This document shows, one piece after another, positions 46,887-59,123 of a DNA stretch of 64,000 nt; within the stretch, counting starts at the first letter, position 1, and every line of letters begins with the position of its first letter. This DNA comes from Datisca glomerata. Taxonomy: Eukaryota; Streptophyta; Magnoliopsida; Cucurbitales; Datiscaceae. Below the pieces are notes generated by a model. That model searched no databases. It saw only the letters and a program-made list of their open reading frames with translations, and had not been told where the DNA came from. Both the position numbers and the translations under genes were made by a program. Location of the stretch: assembly GCA_003255025.1 (NCBI GenBank), contig QANY01013656.1, forward strand, positions 1 to 64,000, given 5' to 3'.

Positions 46887-47830
46887 TCAGCTAGTATTGA
46901 TCGATATTGACATACATAGTGTGTCCTTGTGATTACCTTGAATTAGATAAATTGTCCATTGTAGGCTCATTACACTACCTTTTTTTAATCGAATTGCTAT
47001 TTTTGGTATATCTTTTGCTTGTTTACCAGACACATTGAAGCAAGGCGTTGTATTATCATCCTTGTTACCAATATTGAAACTCTTCTCACCCATTTGTCTT
47101 TCAAATTCTTTTACCACCCTTCCAAATATTGATCTCTCCATTTTTGTAAGATTCATGCCTGAGTCTACCATAGTTCCACCATGCTCATTAGGTCCTGGCA
47201 CCAAAAATTTTTGTGGGATGTTGACAAATTTGTGACCTATAATAATATCAGTAAGAATTACGTAGTAGTAGTGCCTAAATATAAGAGTATATGGACTAGT
47301 GTGAAATGATGTATAACTAATTCCATTAGTACGCGATAAGCCATTTAAAATCAGGTTAGTTTTTTCTAGCTTCTTGTTATATCGTCCACTTTGTATACAA
47401 TAAGAAAATTTCTTGATACGTGGTTGTGAAGGCAGCGTTTCAGCTCCACGACCAAACCCAGCGATACCATTACGAAGTGTGCCGAAGGATGAAGAACACC
47501 CAACGATAAAATTTGAAAAAATTTGAAATATTTTGTTGTTGAATAATTATCTCCTCTGAGAGTAGCAACCCAGTTGTGTCCCCTTTTCCATATGATAGTT
47601 GATCTTTTATCGGTTCTAAACAATTGTCAGAGTTATTTGCTTTATAGTTTTCGCACTGTTACTGAGATTTTTGGTCAGTAATTGGGTTATGTTTAGGGTC
47701 GTTACACGAAAGGTATTTCGAAGAATTGGACGAACTTGGGTCGAACTTTTGGACTTGTATTGGATCCGAGCATCGTTAGGACCACATGGAAACCAAGTCA
47801 GACTGCTAGCAGTATCAAAGAAAAACAAAA
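46887..47830 (-). pseudogene. Plant aspartyl protease pseudogene (pepsin A1 type)
   Basis: On the minus strand, pieces of a plant pepsin-like protease appear in order but in different frames. From 47820 down is FDTASSLTWFPCGP, the first active-site region, in which DTGS has become DTAS. At about 47500-47420 is a VGCSSSFGTLRNGIAGFGRGAETLPSQ-type block, read across a frameshift. Near 47290-47190 are YYYVILTDIIIGHKFVNIPQKFLVPGP and at 47170 the second active site GGTMVDSG, followed by EFERQMG and PCFNVSGKQAKDIPKIAI. The layout resembles the Arabidopsis At4g16563 type. The N-terminus (signal peptide, propeptide) and C-terminus are missing. With the catalytic Gly changed and several frameshifts it is dead. 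Confidence 0.8.
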
Positions 47831-48298
47831 GATTTTGTGGAGAGGAACGCTATTTGACTCAATTTGTGATGCATCATAAATTTACATGGTGAAGATAAAT
47901 TGATTATTTTTTTAACTTATCAAGATACACCAATACAATTGTGTCATGTAGACCTGTGATATCTAGCTTATTTGCAACAGAAGCAGAAACTAAGACAATA
48001 AAAAGAAACAAAAACAAAGAGGTAGTCATGATATCCTAAACAATTGCCTTAAGAGAAATCCATACATACACACATCTATGTATACACTTAAAATAGTTGT
48101 AGATTTTTAACATATTCGAATATATACCCATCAATGCACGGAATTAAATTAAATTACAAAAAACTAAAAATATAATGATGAATATGTAACATTGATATGA
48201 ATAATAGATAAAATTATCAATAACAGTGCTATTTGAGATCTAACAATAACAAATATATATTATCTGTTAGTCTAACGATGTAGTTACTCAATTAAAAA
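47831..48298. other. No gene seen
   Basis: AT-rich, no reading frame or repeat I can support. Confidence 0.3.
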
Positions 48299-48484
48299 AT
48301 GGTTAATATCATTAGGATCTCTGAATTTTGTCTCTAAATTAATTTACTCCTCTAAACTATTTTTTTTTCTGAATTGATACTTAAACTTTCTCTATCCATC
48401 ACTTTACCTTCCTAAACCGAAATTTAAGGTTTAACGCCGTTTAATTGATCACATGTATTGCACATGTTTCTTACTAATTTTTTG
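48299..48484. repeat. Left end of a long-TIR MITE, truncated
   Basis: GGTTAATATCATTAGGATC...TTAAACTTTCTCTATCCATCACTTTACC closely matches the left ends at 48485 and 49789. It is cut by the neighbouring element, and I found no matching right end. Confidence 0.6.
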
Positions 48485-49261
48485 GGTTAATATCATAGGA
48501 CCCCCCTTGATTTTTGTCTCAAAATTAATTTACCCCCGTAAGCTATTTTTTCTTCCGAATTGGTGCTTAAACTTTCTCCATCCATCACTTTACCTCCCCG
48601 AACCTGAAATTTCGGGTTTAACCAAAATTTAGGTGTATATAACATTATTCCTACCATGAAATAGGCTATTGATTTTGTTGAATGATATGTTATGACAGGT
48701 GGATATGACAATTATTCAGTTATTTTATTGATAAATATTACAACTGTTTTGTTGAAGGATATGATATGACAATTATGTTGGTTTACTATTAAATATTGTA
48801 ACTATTTTATACACCAGTTAAAAATAACATATAATAATAGGTCTTACATGAGAAATGTTCTTACAATTAAAAATGAATATTTCTCTGTTGATCAAAATAT
48901 CTACATATTTTAAATAACTTTATACATAAAAAATAGTGAAACGCACAAGATTTTTGGATAACATTAAGTTAAGTTGATTCTTTTCAAAATTTTGACAAAT
49001 TAGTGAATAGAGAGAGATGTAATTTGCGGATGATTTTTTTTATGGAAAAACATGAGAGATATATACCTTGTAGGATTGAAGAAATGGACAACATTGGAAA
49101 AACAAATAGGCATGTGCCATGCATGTGAGCATTTAACAGTCATTTAACGGTCAGAGGGTAAAGTGATGGATGAAGAAAGTTTAAGCACCAATTCAAAAAA
49201 AATAGTTTAGGTGAGTAAGTTGATTTTATGACAAAATTCAGGAGGTCCTATGATATTAATT
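48485..49261. mobile_element. Long-TIR non-autonomous element, 0.78 kb
   Basis: The left end GGTTAATATCATAGGACC...CTTTACC and the right end (...GGTAAAGTGATGG...GGTCCTATGATATTAAT) are inverted copies for about 150 bp or more. No transposase. Same family as 49789-51596. Superfamily not clear; the long TIRs point to a Mutator-like or foldback element. I see no certain target duplication in the AT-rich flanks. Confidence 0.7.
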
Positions 49262-49788
49262 TAAAAAAAATATGAGTGTACTTCTAATGACCATTATGAA
49301 ATTAAACTTCGGAAAATAATGTTTTGAATACTCGAATATAACTTGAACTAAGAAACTAAATTATTAAACTAGGTAAAAGAATAAAAAATAAAATAGAAAA
49401 ACCAAAGGGGTAAATGAAAACTCAAAAATTTATTCACCCTTGAGACACTTTTTATTATTATTAGTTTAAAAGTATGTGTTTCATATGTACTAAACAATTT
49501 AAAATACATGAAGAATTTTTAAAATTAATATTAATGTTAAAATAAATTTATTATCTTTGATAATAATTGAAAATCTAAACTAAAAGTAAAATAGCAATAA
49601 TAGATATGTTAGCATGTTATATGAATTATTGAAATTGTTCTATATGACATTGCTATTTGAATAATATAAAAAAATATTATCCATCAATTTGTTAGATTCT
49701 ACCATATTAAGAAATAAGAAAATATTTCTCTCAATTCATCAATACGGATTTTCATTTTCCAATAAACTATTGCATAATATTTTTTTAA
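49262..49788. other. AT-rich spacer between two long-TIR elements
   Basis: No gene or repeat recognised. Confidence 0.3.
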
Positions 49789-51596
49789 GGTTAATATCAT
49801 AGGACCACCTGCATTTTACCCCCAAATTAACTTACCCCCTAAACTAATTTTCCTTCCTAATTGGTCCTCCAACTTTTTTCATCCATCAATTTACCCCTCT
49901 GTCAGTTGAATGACTGTTAAATGATCACGACATATGCCTATTTTTCTCCAATTTTACCCATTTCTTAAACCTTATAAGCTTCCCATCTCCATGTTTTCCA
50001 TAAAAAAATCAGCCACAAATTACATTTCCCTCTTCACTGATCGATCAAAATTTTAACGAATTCTCCTCTAGTTTCAGCAACGGTTCGGGTTTAGAAAAAA
50101 ATAATATTTATTCATGCTGGAGAAAAATAAATATGATTGATAAAAAATAGCAATGGTTCGGGTTTATAAAAAATAACATGCTGGAGAAAAGTAAATATGA
50201 TTGATAAAAAATACTAACGGTTTGGGTTTAAAAAAAATAACAATGGTTTGGGTTTAGAAAAAATAGCAGCGAGTTAGATTTAGAAAAAATAACAATGGTT
50301 GGGGTTTAGAAAAAAATAGCAGCGGTTCCGGTTTAGAAAAAATAATATCATTTATTCATGCTGGAGAGATAAATATAATTGGTAAAAAATAGCAACAGTT
50401 CGTGTTTAGAAAAAAATAGCAATGGCTCGGGTTTAGAAAAAATATTAATGGTTCAGTTTTAGAAAAAATAACAACATTTATTCATGAAGGAGAAAAATAA
50501 ATATGATTTATAAAAAATAGCAACGGTTCGGATTTAAAAAAATAGCAATGGTTGGGGTATAGAAAAAATAACAACGGTTTGAGTTTAGAACAAATAGTAA
50601 CATCTATTCATACTGGAGAAAAATAAATATGATTAATAGAAAATAGCAACGGTTTGAGTTTAGAAAAAATAGTAATGGTTTGGGTTTAGAAAAAAAAGGA
50701 ACGGTTCGGGTTTAGAAAAAATAGTAATATTTATTCATGAAGGAGAAAAATAAATATGAGTGATAGAAAATAGTAACGGTTCGGATTTAAACAAAATAAC
50801 AACGGGTGGGGTTTAGAAAAACTAACAACGGTTTGAGTTTAGAAAAAATAGCAACATTTATTCATGCTGGAAAAAAATAAATATGATTGATAAAAAATAG
50901 CAACGGTTCGGGTTTAGAAAAAATAGCAATGCTTCAGGTTTAGAAAAAATACTAACGGTTTGGGTTTAGAAAAAATAATAACATTTATTCATGAAGAAGA
51001 AAAATAAATATGATTGATGAAAAATAGTAACAGTTCGGATTTAGAAAAAATAGAAATGGTTGGAGTTTAGAAAAAATAGTAAAGGTTTTGGTTTAGAAAA
51101 AATAGTAATATTTATTTATGCTGGAGAAAAATAAATATGATTGATAAAAAAATAGTAACGGTTTGTGTTTAGAAAAAATATTAATGGTTCGAATTTAGAA
51201 AAAATAGTAACGGTTCGGGTTTAGAAAAAATAGCAACATTTATTCATGAAGGAGAAAAATAAATATGATTGATAAAACTGAAGCTAAACCTACATGAGTC
51301 TAAATCCAAACCGTTGCTGAAACTAGATGAGAATTTATCAAAATTTTGACAAATTAGTGAAGAGGGAGATGCAATTTGTAGATGATTTTTGGATGGAAAA
51401 ACATAGGTTGAAAGAAATTGGTAAAATTAGAAAAAAAAATAGGTATGTGCCGTGCATGTAACTATTTAATTGTTATTTAACGTCAGATGGAGTAAATTGA
51501 TGGATGTAGAAAGTTGGAGGACGAATTATGAAGAAAAATTAATTTAAAAGATAAGTTAATTTTGATACAAAGTGCAGGGGTTCTATGATATTAATC
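49789..51596. mobile_element. Long-TIR element, 1.8 kb, with a minisatellite core
   Basis: The inverted ends are about 290-300 bp each: 49789-50085 and 51290-51596 are complementary from GGTTAATATCATAGGACC through TTTACCC, TTCCATAAAAAAATC and CTAGTTTCAGCAACGGTT. The whole interior is the tandem repeat 50076-51275. No coding capacity. This is a larger sister of 48485-49261. Confidence 0.75.
50076..51275 (+). repeat. Minisatellite with ~22-26-bp units in a 127-bp higher-order period
   Basis: The basic unit is AACGGTTCGGGTTTAGAAAAAATAG. Every third or so unit is followed by a spacer TTTATTCATG(CTGG/AAGG)AGAAAAATAAATATGATTGATAAAAAATAG. In the regular part the spacer recurs at 50351, 50477, 50603, 50730, 50857, 50984, 51111 and 51239, a period of 126-128 bp. 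CTGG and AAGG-type spacers alternate strictly, giving a dimer of about 254 bp. The first ~270 bp are less regular. Confidence 0.9.
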
Positions 51597-51661
51597 TTTA
51601 TTTTTATAAATAATTTCATACGAATAGATTATTGTTGATTTAAAACTAATATCAAAATTTA

Positions 51662-52150
51662 TTAAAATTCATCTTTATAAATATTTGCATTTCTTTTCTT
51701 GTTGCTCAATGTCATAAAATATTTAATTGTAAAAAAAATTAATAAACAAGTTATTGTTGTCCTATTGATTAGTCTCTTCCAACACTTAAAAGGGATATTA
51801 ATTACGTTTAATAATGCATTCACATGAGTTTCAGATACAAATCCAAGATAGCTTCTCAACATTATGGTTACTAAACACTTGAAGAAGCAATTTTGATTTG
51901 TACAAAATAGACGTTTCTTATTTTTTACGTTTTTATCTTTATTGGTTTTTTTACATTGCCATGTTTGTTGGTGAAGAGTAAATGTATTATAATCAACAAC
52001 TAATAAATATACAAGGGACAAAGAAAGAGCAAGAACTGAAGGAAGAAACAAGTAGAATTGAAAACGACGAGTAATTGTTGGCGAAGACTGTCGCTGGAAA
52101 ATGTTTTGTCCAAAGACGTAAAAAACCACGGACGCCGACACCAACACCAT
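51662..52150 (-). CDS. Unrecognised 162-residue open frame
   Basis: I do not recognise this protein. The N-terminal ~50 residues contain a hydrophobic segment (FYLFLPSVLALSLSLVYLLVV, about residues 32-52) that could span a membrane. The rest is rich in Lys, Asn and Cys, and has no motif I can name. AT-rich DNA easily produces such frames. It might be a first exon of a membrane protein, with the part after residue 60 being intron read-through. Low confidence as a gene. Confidence 0.2.
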   Translation of the reverse strand: MVLVSASVVFYVFGQNIFQRQSSPTITRRFQFYLFLPSVLALSLSLVYLLVVDYNTFTLHQQTWQCKKTNKDKNVKNKKRLFCTNQNCFFKCLVTIMLRSYLGFVSETHVNALLNVINIPFKCWKRLINRTTITCLLIFFTIKYFMTLSNKKRNANIYKDEF

Positions 52151-52575
52151 CGTACCAGCGTGTGTGTGTAGTCCAATTATTTTGTGTCTAAATCATGACT
52201 AATGATCTCAATTATTTATTATAGGGCCACATTTTCCACGTCCATCTTGGGGAAGGGGAACCAAACCCACAATAATGAGAAAATCAGAAATTATTAAACC
52301 CCGTCTCCCCCAAACACATGGGAGATGGACCTTTCTTTAGAAGAAATTGGCTTCATGAGTGGGCTCTACTTCCATGTGTCACGGGCAACTTTTTCTAGCT
52401 CCCCCCACTAAATAATTTCCGTCACCAAAAAATAAAAAAGATACATTCAGAATTACGTTGTATCATACCGTTCAACAATATTATGATGTGTGATACTTAT
52501 GTATTGTAAAACCATACATATACTTCCAAGCCATACATAATATAATGAGTATGATCATGATCATGATATGCTATT
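52151..52575. other. No gene seen
   Basis: Ordinary intergenic sequence with a short CATGATCATGATCATGAT run at 52550-52570. Confidence 0.3.
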
Positions 52576-53038
52576 TAGAGGTGTGCATGGTCTGTTCAAA
52601 TCAGTTTTTAGCATAAAAAGTGAATGTTAAAATTCACATTCTTGATATAATGAGGACTGATGACAAGTTGTGGCTTAAAATCGAACTTATCGGATCATTA
52701 AATAATTGATTGATTCGATCGGGATTTACAGTCCACCAAACTTTTTTCAAAATGTTCATCAATGAATTTAATCGTACATATTTAAATTTATTTTTATGTT
52801 TTTCAGCATTATAATAAAAACTCACAATTTAAGCCACAACGATAACTAAACATTAAAGAAAAATGAGTGAAATGCCAAAGAAGAAAAATGTGAGAAAATA
52901 AATATGATAAAAAATTGAACTAAAAGTTGGGTTTTTCCAAATTCAAGATCTAACCGACCACCGTTAACTAAAAAATTGAACAAACCGATCATTTTATGTT
53001 CGTTCCGATTTGATTTGAACAGTTTTTGCACATCCATA
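52576..53038. mobile_element. hAT-like MITE (about 460 bp)
   Basis: The left end TAGAGGTGTGCATGGTCTG with TTCAAATCAG mirrors the right end (complement TATGGATGTGCAAAAACTG then TTCAAATCAAATC). The GGTGTGCA-type end is characteristic of plant hAT MITEs. No clear 8-bp duplication, so the exact borders are uncertain. The two minus-strand open frames inside are accidental. Confidence 0.55.
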
Positions 53039-55036
53039 GTGAAATCACGTGTTAATTAGCATGGATCACAACTATAAATTAACATTGATCAACAACTATT
53101 AATTTAGCATTGAATGAGCTGAGCTTAGATATTAAACGAAAGAAGGAGAGTCGCATGCTTATTAATCGGAATGGAGAATTTCTCACCATAAATATGTATA
53201 GAATCGTCCCAAAGATGACATTTGTGGATTACAGTTTCTTGTTTTGGTGTTAGACGAAGATGAAAGATGGGTGGTCATTAATTTCATTCCTTTTCACAAA
53301 GAGATTCAGAACATTATCCGGTGCAATAACAATACTGTACCAACAGTTGTGCTCTTCAATCTCTGATGTAACCGAGGATTAATTTTGGACCGCGGGTGTT
53401 TTTGAAAGATGATTGACTAAAGCTCTCCTAAACGTTAGAGGTTCAGTGTCATTTGTCATTTACTTTACATGCAATACTCTAATACATAATCTTATGAAGA
53501 GATGGAACTATAGGTAGGTTGAAACATGTAATGCCCATCACTTCATTTTCAGCAAAGTTGCACTTTAATTCTCATGTTTAGAAACATGACACTTTCGTCT
53601 CTCATCTTTTATAAACATAACATAAATAATTAGTCTAATGTTAAACAAACGTTAAACCATTAACCAAAAAGCAAGCATGTTTTCAGCCAACACACGATTC
53701 TTTTATGGTACATATAGTTGCTCGTCTGAAAGAAGAGGAGATTGATCGAGCTGTAAAAAAAGGAAGCCTATTGATACTCTTTTGATGAGTTGTTTTACAA
53801 AAAAAATTGAGTATTTTGTTTTAAAAAAAAGAATAAAAAATAAAAAGAGGACAAAAATTTAAAAAACCAAATGGTAATATGTTAATCAGTCTTTTTTTAA
53901 TTAATTTTTTTACAACAAATTTTATTAAGATGGTATTATTTGAAAACACGACTTCATATATATATGTTGAAGTTTAACTATTTATGTGAACACATTTTTT
54001 TTTATTAATTACTCAATTTATTTACCAAAGAATCCAACGTCTGAAATTGAAGTTTCCATAACCATTCGTTTCCAATCTTTTCCTCATACTCTGAAATGAT
54101 CTAATATATAATAATTCAAGGCACGTCTTATTCCCATTAATGAACCATGTCCAAAACAATGTCCATCTTAATTAAATACACTAGCAACCCTTTAATTACC
54201 TGTTTTTTTTCTTGATTGATTTAACTTATAATAAAAGAAAATATATTCGATTTCTTTTAATTTTTCTCATGTAGTTTATATATGAATATGACCATTGTTT
54301 TTCGGCCTAGATCTGACAAAAAAAATAACATCCGGTTTTATAAATTAGAACTGGTGAAGCACAGATGACAACTACATGCAACACAACAAAATCAGCCACA
54401 GAGATACTCAATTAGATGTAATTAAATATTTAGTTGAAATAAAACAAAGAGAATCAAGTTTACACTGTAATTAGTGTATAATTAACTGAACTGGGGGTTT
54501 GCTGTTCTACAAAAGCACATGGCTGTTTCATTTTCCCACCTCCTCAAAATCAAAATGGCTGGTTCAGTAGCACGAGGTCTGCTGTTGTTTGCAAGGTTTT
54601 TTTTTCACATAAACTAATATTATCGGTGATTTGAACTATAATAATTATTATTTTTCCATTTTATGAAGATGTTATTATTATTGACGTAAGTGCAACCTAA
54701 TCCAATATTTATGGACAAGCAATTAGTTGACACAATAGTTACATTTTCATATCTATGTGATGACATCCTGGATTTGAGTCACAATATTATCCATTCTTCT
54801 ATAATTTGTGAACTTTGAAAAAAAAAGTTAAATGCGTTGATGTATGAAGTTTATTTTCAATAAAATAATTATTAACCGACTAAGTTATAAACTAATTTAT
54901 TAATTAATCAAATTAAATTATATGTCATTCATTCATAAAAATAATAACTTGATCATTAAAGCTTAGTTGAAACATGCATGATCAGCCTATACTTACTTTT
55001 TTCCAATAACAATTTCAAATTGGTTCACATATGTGT
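53039..55036. other. 2-kb intergenic stretch without a recognised gene
   Basis: AT-rich; poly-A and poly-T runs. No reading frame over 60 codons with a motif, no RNA gene seen. Confidence 0.35.
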
Positions 55037-55084
55037 CACTACAAGAAAATCTGTCTACCGCGACGTTCATTAAAGTCTATGGCA

Positions 55085-55440
55085 ATGATTTTTAACCATT
55101 GGAAGAGATACGGCGACGGTTAAAGAACCGTTGGGATCGCCACAGTCAGGATTGAACCACCGATGATTTTGACAATCATCAGAGGGACGTCGTGACAGAA
55201 ACTCTAAAGCGACGGTTATTTTGTCTTTCACGACGGTTTCAAACCGTCGTGAAATAGAATCTACCGCGATGGTTTTTTTGCAACGGTTGTAAAACCGTCA
55301 CAATTTCTCTATAATGATGGTTCTCAAACCGTCACCAAATTACGAGTGTAACTGTGACGGTTTTAAAATCGTCGCTAATTGGTCCTTGACCAATTTTTTA
55401 CGACGGTTCTTAAACCGTCGCAAAAACACTGCTTTCACAA
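55085..55440. repeat. Left subterminal palindrome cluster of the CACTA element
   Basis: At least eight inverted motifs of the type CGACGGTTTCAAACCGTCG, AACGGTTGTAAAACCGTCA and CGACGGTTCTTAAACCGTCG. In CACTA elements such motifs are the binding sites for the accessory transposition protein; that role is inferred from the family. Confidence 0.8.
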
Positions 55441-55689
55441 CATCCTTCCTATTTCTGCTTATTCTAAAAACTTCTTGCATATTAACATAATTTTAACATG
55501 ATATCTATTTCCACAATAGTCAAAGCATTATCATTCTATATATTTACAGAGCGTATAATTATAAAGTAATAAATTATTAATTAGATATCCAAAGTATAAT
55601 TTATTATCAATATAAATTATCCAATGAGTTCAAAGTATGAAAATTTGAAATAAAAAAATATTTCATAAGTATTAAATAACGTTAAACAA

Positions 55690-57190
55690 CAAAAAGCTAC
55701 CTAGTCTTTATGAGAGTCTTGCATAAACTTCATAATTAAGCTCAATTGGAAATGTATCTCTGAACATTCAACCTCTAACTGAGGCACCCGTGTGCATTGA
55801 GCCTCCAACTCAGCTACTTGTGCACGTTGGAATTCTAGTTCAATTGACAAACTGGTAGAATCTTGTGTGGATGATTCCCCACGATAATGCGAGAACACTT
55901 GAGATGGAGTTACCCCGAGTCCTAATGAACGCACTTGTCTAGGATGCTCTGGACCCAATACTTATGAGGGCACGTCATTTGGTGAAATTGGATCATAATC
56001 ACCATCCGGAAGTTGACTCATGCGCTCTTTAAGTTTCACCTATAATACAAAATTAAGACTTAGAATGAGTAAGCATGTAATAACTATTTAAAAACTTAGT
56101 ATTAATATTACAACTTATACTTACTGCAACATTTGTAGTCTCTTCATATAAATAAGTTTCATCCTTCTGTTCATGTGAGGCTACAAATAGCTCCGTTCTT
56201 GAGGGCTCTCTTTGAAGCTCTTCTGTCATACATATACTTAAAATAAAACTGATGAAAACAATTATAAAGTTTAAAATTTACCATTTCTTCTCTTTTCGTT
56301 GGTATACTGGCACATCCCAACGTGTGAGGGTGTTTTAGTTTACTCCGTGATCTTCTGTTAGTTGCAGATTGGTTCTATATTTATGAAAGATAAATAAAAA
56401 TTAATTTATTTCACATACAATTAATTATAGATATATAGTAAAAAAATCATACATTTCCTTCTTCTGAGTACCATTTAAGAATTATTGCAACAAAACTCTC
56501 TTTTAGAATAACATCATTCCAATGTTCTAATGCCTCTTCCTCCGTTTCATATCTCGTCACATATTCATTTTTTATTCTGCTCTTCTCATCCTTCCATCTT
56601 GCATTTAAGGATGTCAAAAAATATGCTTTATGACATTCTTCTACGGCATATTTTGACTACAAAAGATTAATACACAATTATATAGATGTATGCATAAATA
56701 TAGATGTATGTGTGTATAAATATAGATGTATATATATGTATGTATAAATATATATGTATATATATGTGGATGTATAAATATATATGTATATATGTGGATG
56801 TAAAATATATATGTATACATATATATATATATATATATATTTAGAATTATCGCAACAAAACTCTCTTTTGGAAGAACATCATTCCAATGTTCTAATGCCT
56901 CTTCCTCCATTTCATATCTTGCCATATATTCATTTTTTATTCTGCTCTTCCCATCCTTCCATATTGCATTTAAGGATGTCAAAACATATACTTTATGACA
57001 TTCTTCTACGGCATATTTTGACTACAAAAGATTAGTACACAATTAAATATATATGTATATATATGTATGTATATGAACATAGAAGCAACCATACCTTCAC
57101 TATTTCTCACACTTGATCTTTATGATACCGCGACACATGCTTCCAATCATATTGTATGGGTAAAATATTACGTCGTCTAGCAACGGTACC
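55690..57190 (-). pseudogene. CACTA accessory transposase gene (PTTA/En-Spm type), degenerate
   Basis: The minus strand reads in order: RRRNILPIQYDWKHVSRYHKDQV (about 57185-57110, then a stop); an exon with LTSLNAIWKDGKSRIKNEYMARYEMEEEALEHWNDV (about 56985-56870); a second copy of that exon at about 56640-56510; RRSRSKLKHPHTLGCASIPTKREEM near 56350-56285; EETTNV near 56160-56120; and a C-terminal exon with GPEHPRQVRSLGLGVTPSQVF and a coiled-coil-like AQVAELEAQCTRVPQLEVECSEI (55960-55702). This order fits the plant transposase family PF03004 (Ptta/En/Spm). Stops and the duplicated exon make it a probable pseudogene. Confidence 0.7.
56700..56842. repeat. AT/GTAT-rich microsatellite between duplicated exons
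   Basis: Runs of TATATGTATATATGTGGATGTA and (TA)n separate two copies of a ~190-bp exon segment (56468-56665 and 56842-57030). Confidence 0.8.
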
Positions 57191-58260
57191 ACAAAACTAG
57201 ACCCAATATCTAGAGTAAGCAGAAAAAATCACATATTAAGAGGAGAACAAAATCAATAAGTTGACATAGAAACATAGAATGAAATAAAATGAAGAACAAG
57301 GATGAAGAACATCGATCCTCCTAAAATAGTAAAGCTTAAACCAAAGACAGCTTGATAATGAAAGTAAGAATCAATTACGCACTAAAGCGTTACCATCATG
57401 TATCGAGAAATTAGTCCACCCCTCCAATTCAAGTCTACACAACATTATGATTTACCATAATCAAAACAATACATAAACAAAAAGGATTTGGATCTAACTT
57501 CAGAGGAAAAAAATAATGTTTTCATTAATAACTCTATAGAAGAAATTGATATTATCGTTATCATTGAAGCAAAAAGCAACTGATTCACACATTTCATTAA
57601 CGAGATCAAAATCCACATGAACCTACACAATAAATAAGGGGAAGAAGAAACAATTTCAGAGGAGCCTCAGATTACTCATTAGTTTCTAAAAGAAAAATTG
57701 AAACATATTCTCACAAAATTGGGTTTACAGTTAAACATATCAAAAGATCTTTCAGGAGGGAAACATCAATCAAAACTTCAAATTATTTTCTCTTTTACCC
57801 TATAAATCAATCATAACCATACCTCAAGCAAATCACAACAATAACTTATTAGCTTCTCATATGACGTAGACGAAGGCTTCATCTCCAGTTCACAATGTAG
57901 GTTCTTGAATTTTGAAATGACATCCTCAACCTTCAAGATTCAACAAATGATCATGCAAGTAAATAAAGTTCATAAATATAAAAAGACAAATAATAATTCT
58001 CAAAAATCTAAAATAGACAATAAACATAGTTGTTGAATCATTGAAATGCAGACAAACATGTAACAAGTTGAACTGCGGTTAAAATCCTTGTGCAGACCTC
58101 GCAACCAAGTAAAGGGAAATGAGCTGATTTAAGCAATAACAACATTACTCATGGTGAAATTGTCATGACTAGCCACACAACTTTAATACTGCAAGTATAG
58201 CTAATAACATTGCTCATGGTGAAATTGTCAAGACTAGCGATACAACTTTAATACTGTAAG

Positions 58261-58317
<57 letters not shown>
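58261..58317. repeat. (TA)n(GA)n microsatellite
   Basis: A run of TA directly followed by a run of GA. A second GA-rich run is at 60113-60172. Confidence 0.9.
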
Positions 58318-58319
<2 letters not shown>

Positions 58320-58829
58320 ATAAAGAAACATCGTTGATGAGATGTAACCCCTACTCCCAAGCCTATAAAAATCCGATGATGACTAACAACATTGTATTGT
58401 CATAGAAAACCCGTGTTTCTATTGAAAGGTAAAATTCATATCCAACAAGGAAAGAAATTTGCAAATGCAACTAGCAGTCAAATTGATATAATTTTCATTT
58501 CGCTTGTAATTATTTTGTCTGGAGTTTTATGGTCAACTATATAGCAAGTAGATGCTTTAATACACTCACTTCATTAAGCATTATTAAAATCTATGCTCTA
58601 TTCCTTTTTGTATAACATGCACCTTGTTTTTAGTATATTGAATAGGTTACTTGACTCTAATTTGAGATTAAACCTTTTCGATGTTTTCATTTTTAATATT
58701 TTTATTGTATAAGATTTATGCATGCCATTATTTCTGATGTTATATTGAATAGTGCTCTTGCATACTGCCATGGGAAGGTAATTTAATTAAAAAAGCTGTC
58801 ATGGAAATGCATTGTTATCTTCCCGTGAT

Positions 58830-59123
58830 AGTTGTTTTCAAAAAAAAATTTGTACACTTTAGATGACGGGGATTCCCGGTCATATAATTTCTTTTGGCGG
58901 TACCTATGATGACGGAGATTCTCTGTCATCTAATAGATTTTGGCGGAATCTATGATGATGGAGATTCCCCGTCGTCTAATTAATTTTCACGACGCCCTAT
59001 TATGACAGTTTTGTTAAAAAAAGTTAAGATGACAACCCGATAGATGACAGACGATCAACCGTCATTATAGGTTTATAATGACGGGTGTTCACCGCCATCT
59101 AAGGCCAAAGCTACAGTTGTGGA
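58830..59123. mobile_element. Small nested CACTA-like non-autonomous element (tentative)
   Basis: A cluster of GATGACGGNGATTCNCNGTCATC motifs at 58863-58980, then other GATGACA/TGTCATC motifs to 59100. Both borders carry TTTAGATGAC / CCATCTAAGG type sequence next to degenerate CACTA-like ends (TTTGTACACTTTAGATGAC and, inverted, CAACTGTAGCTTTGGCCTTAGATGG). The motif differs from the outer element, so it belongs to another family. Confidence 0.45.

Noticed and set aside
50076..51275. Interstitial telomere repeat
   Set aside because: GGGTTTAG occurs once per unit but is never tandem as TTTAGGG, so it is a minisatellite, not telomeric DNA.
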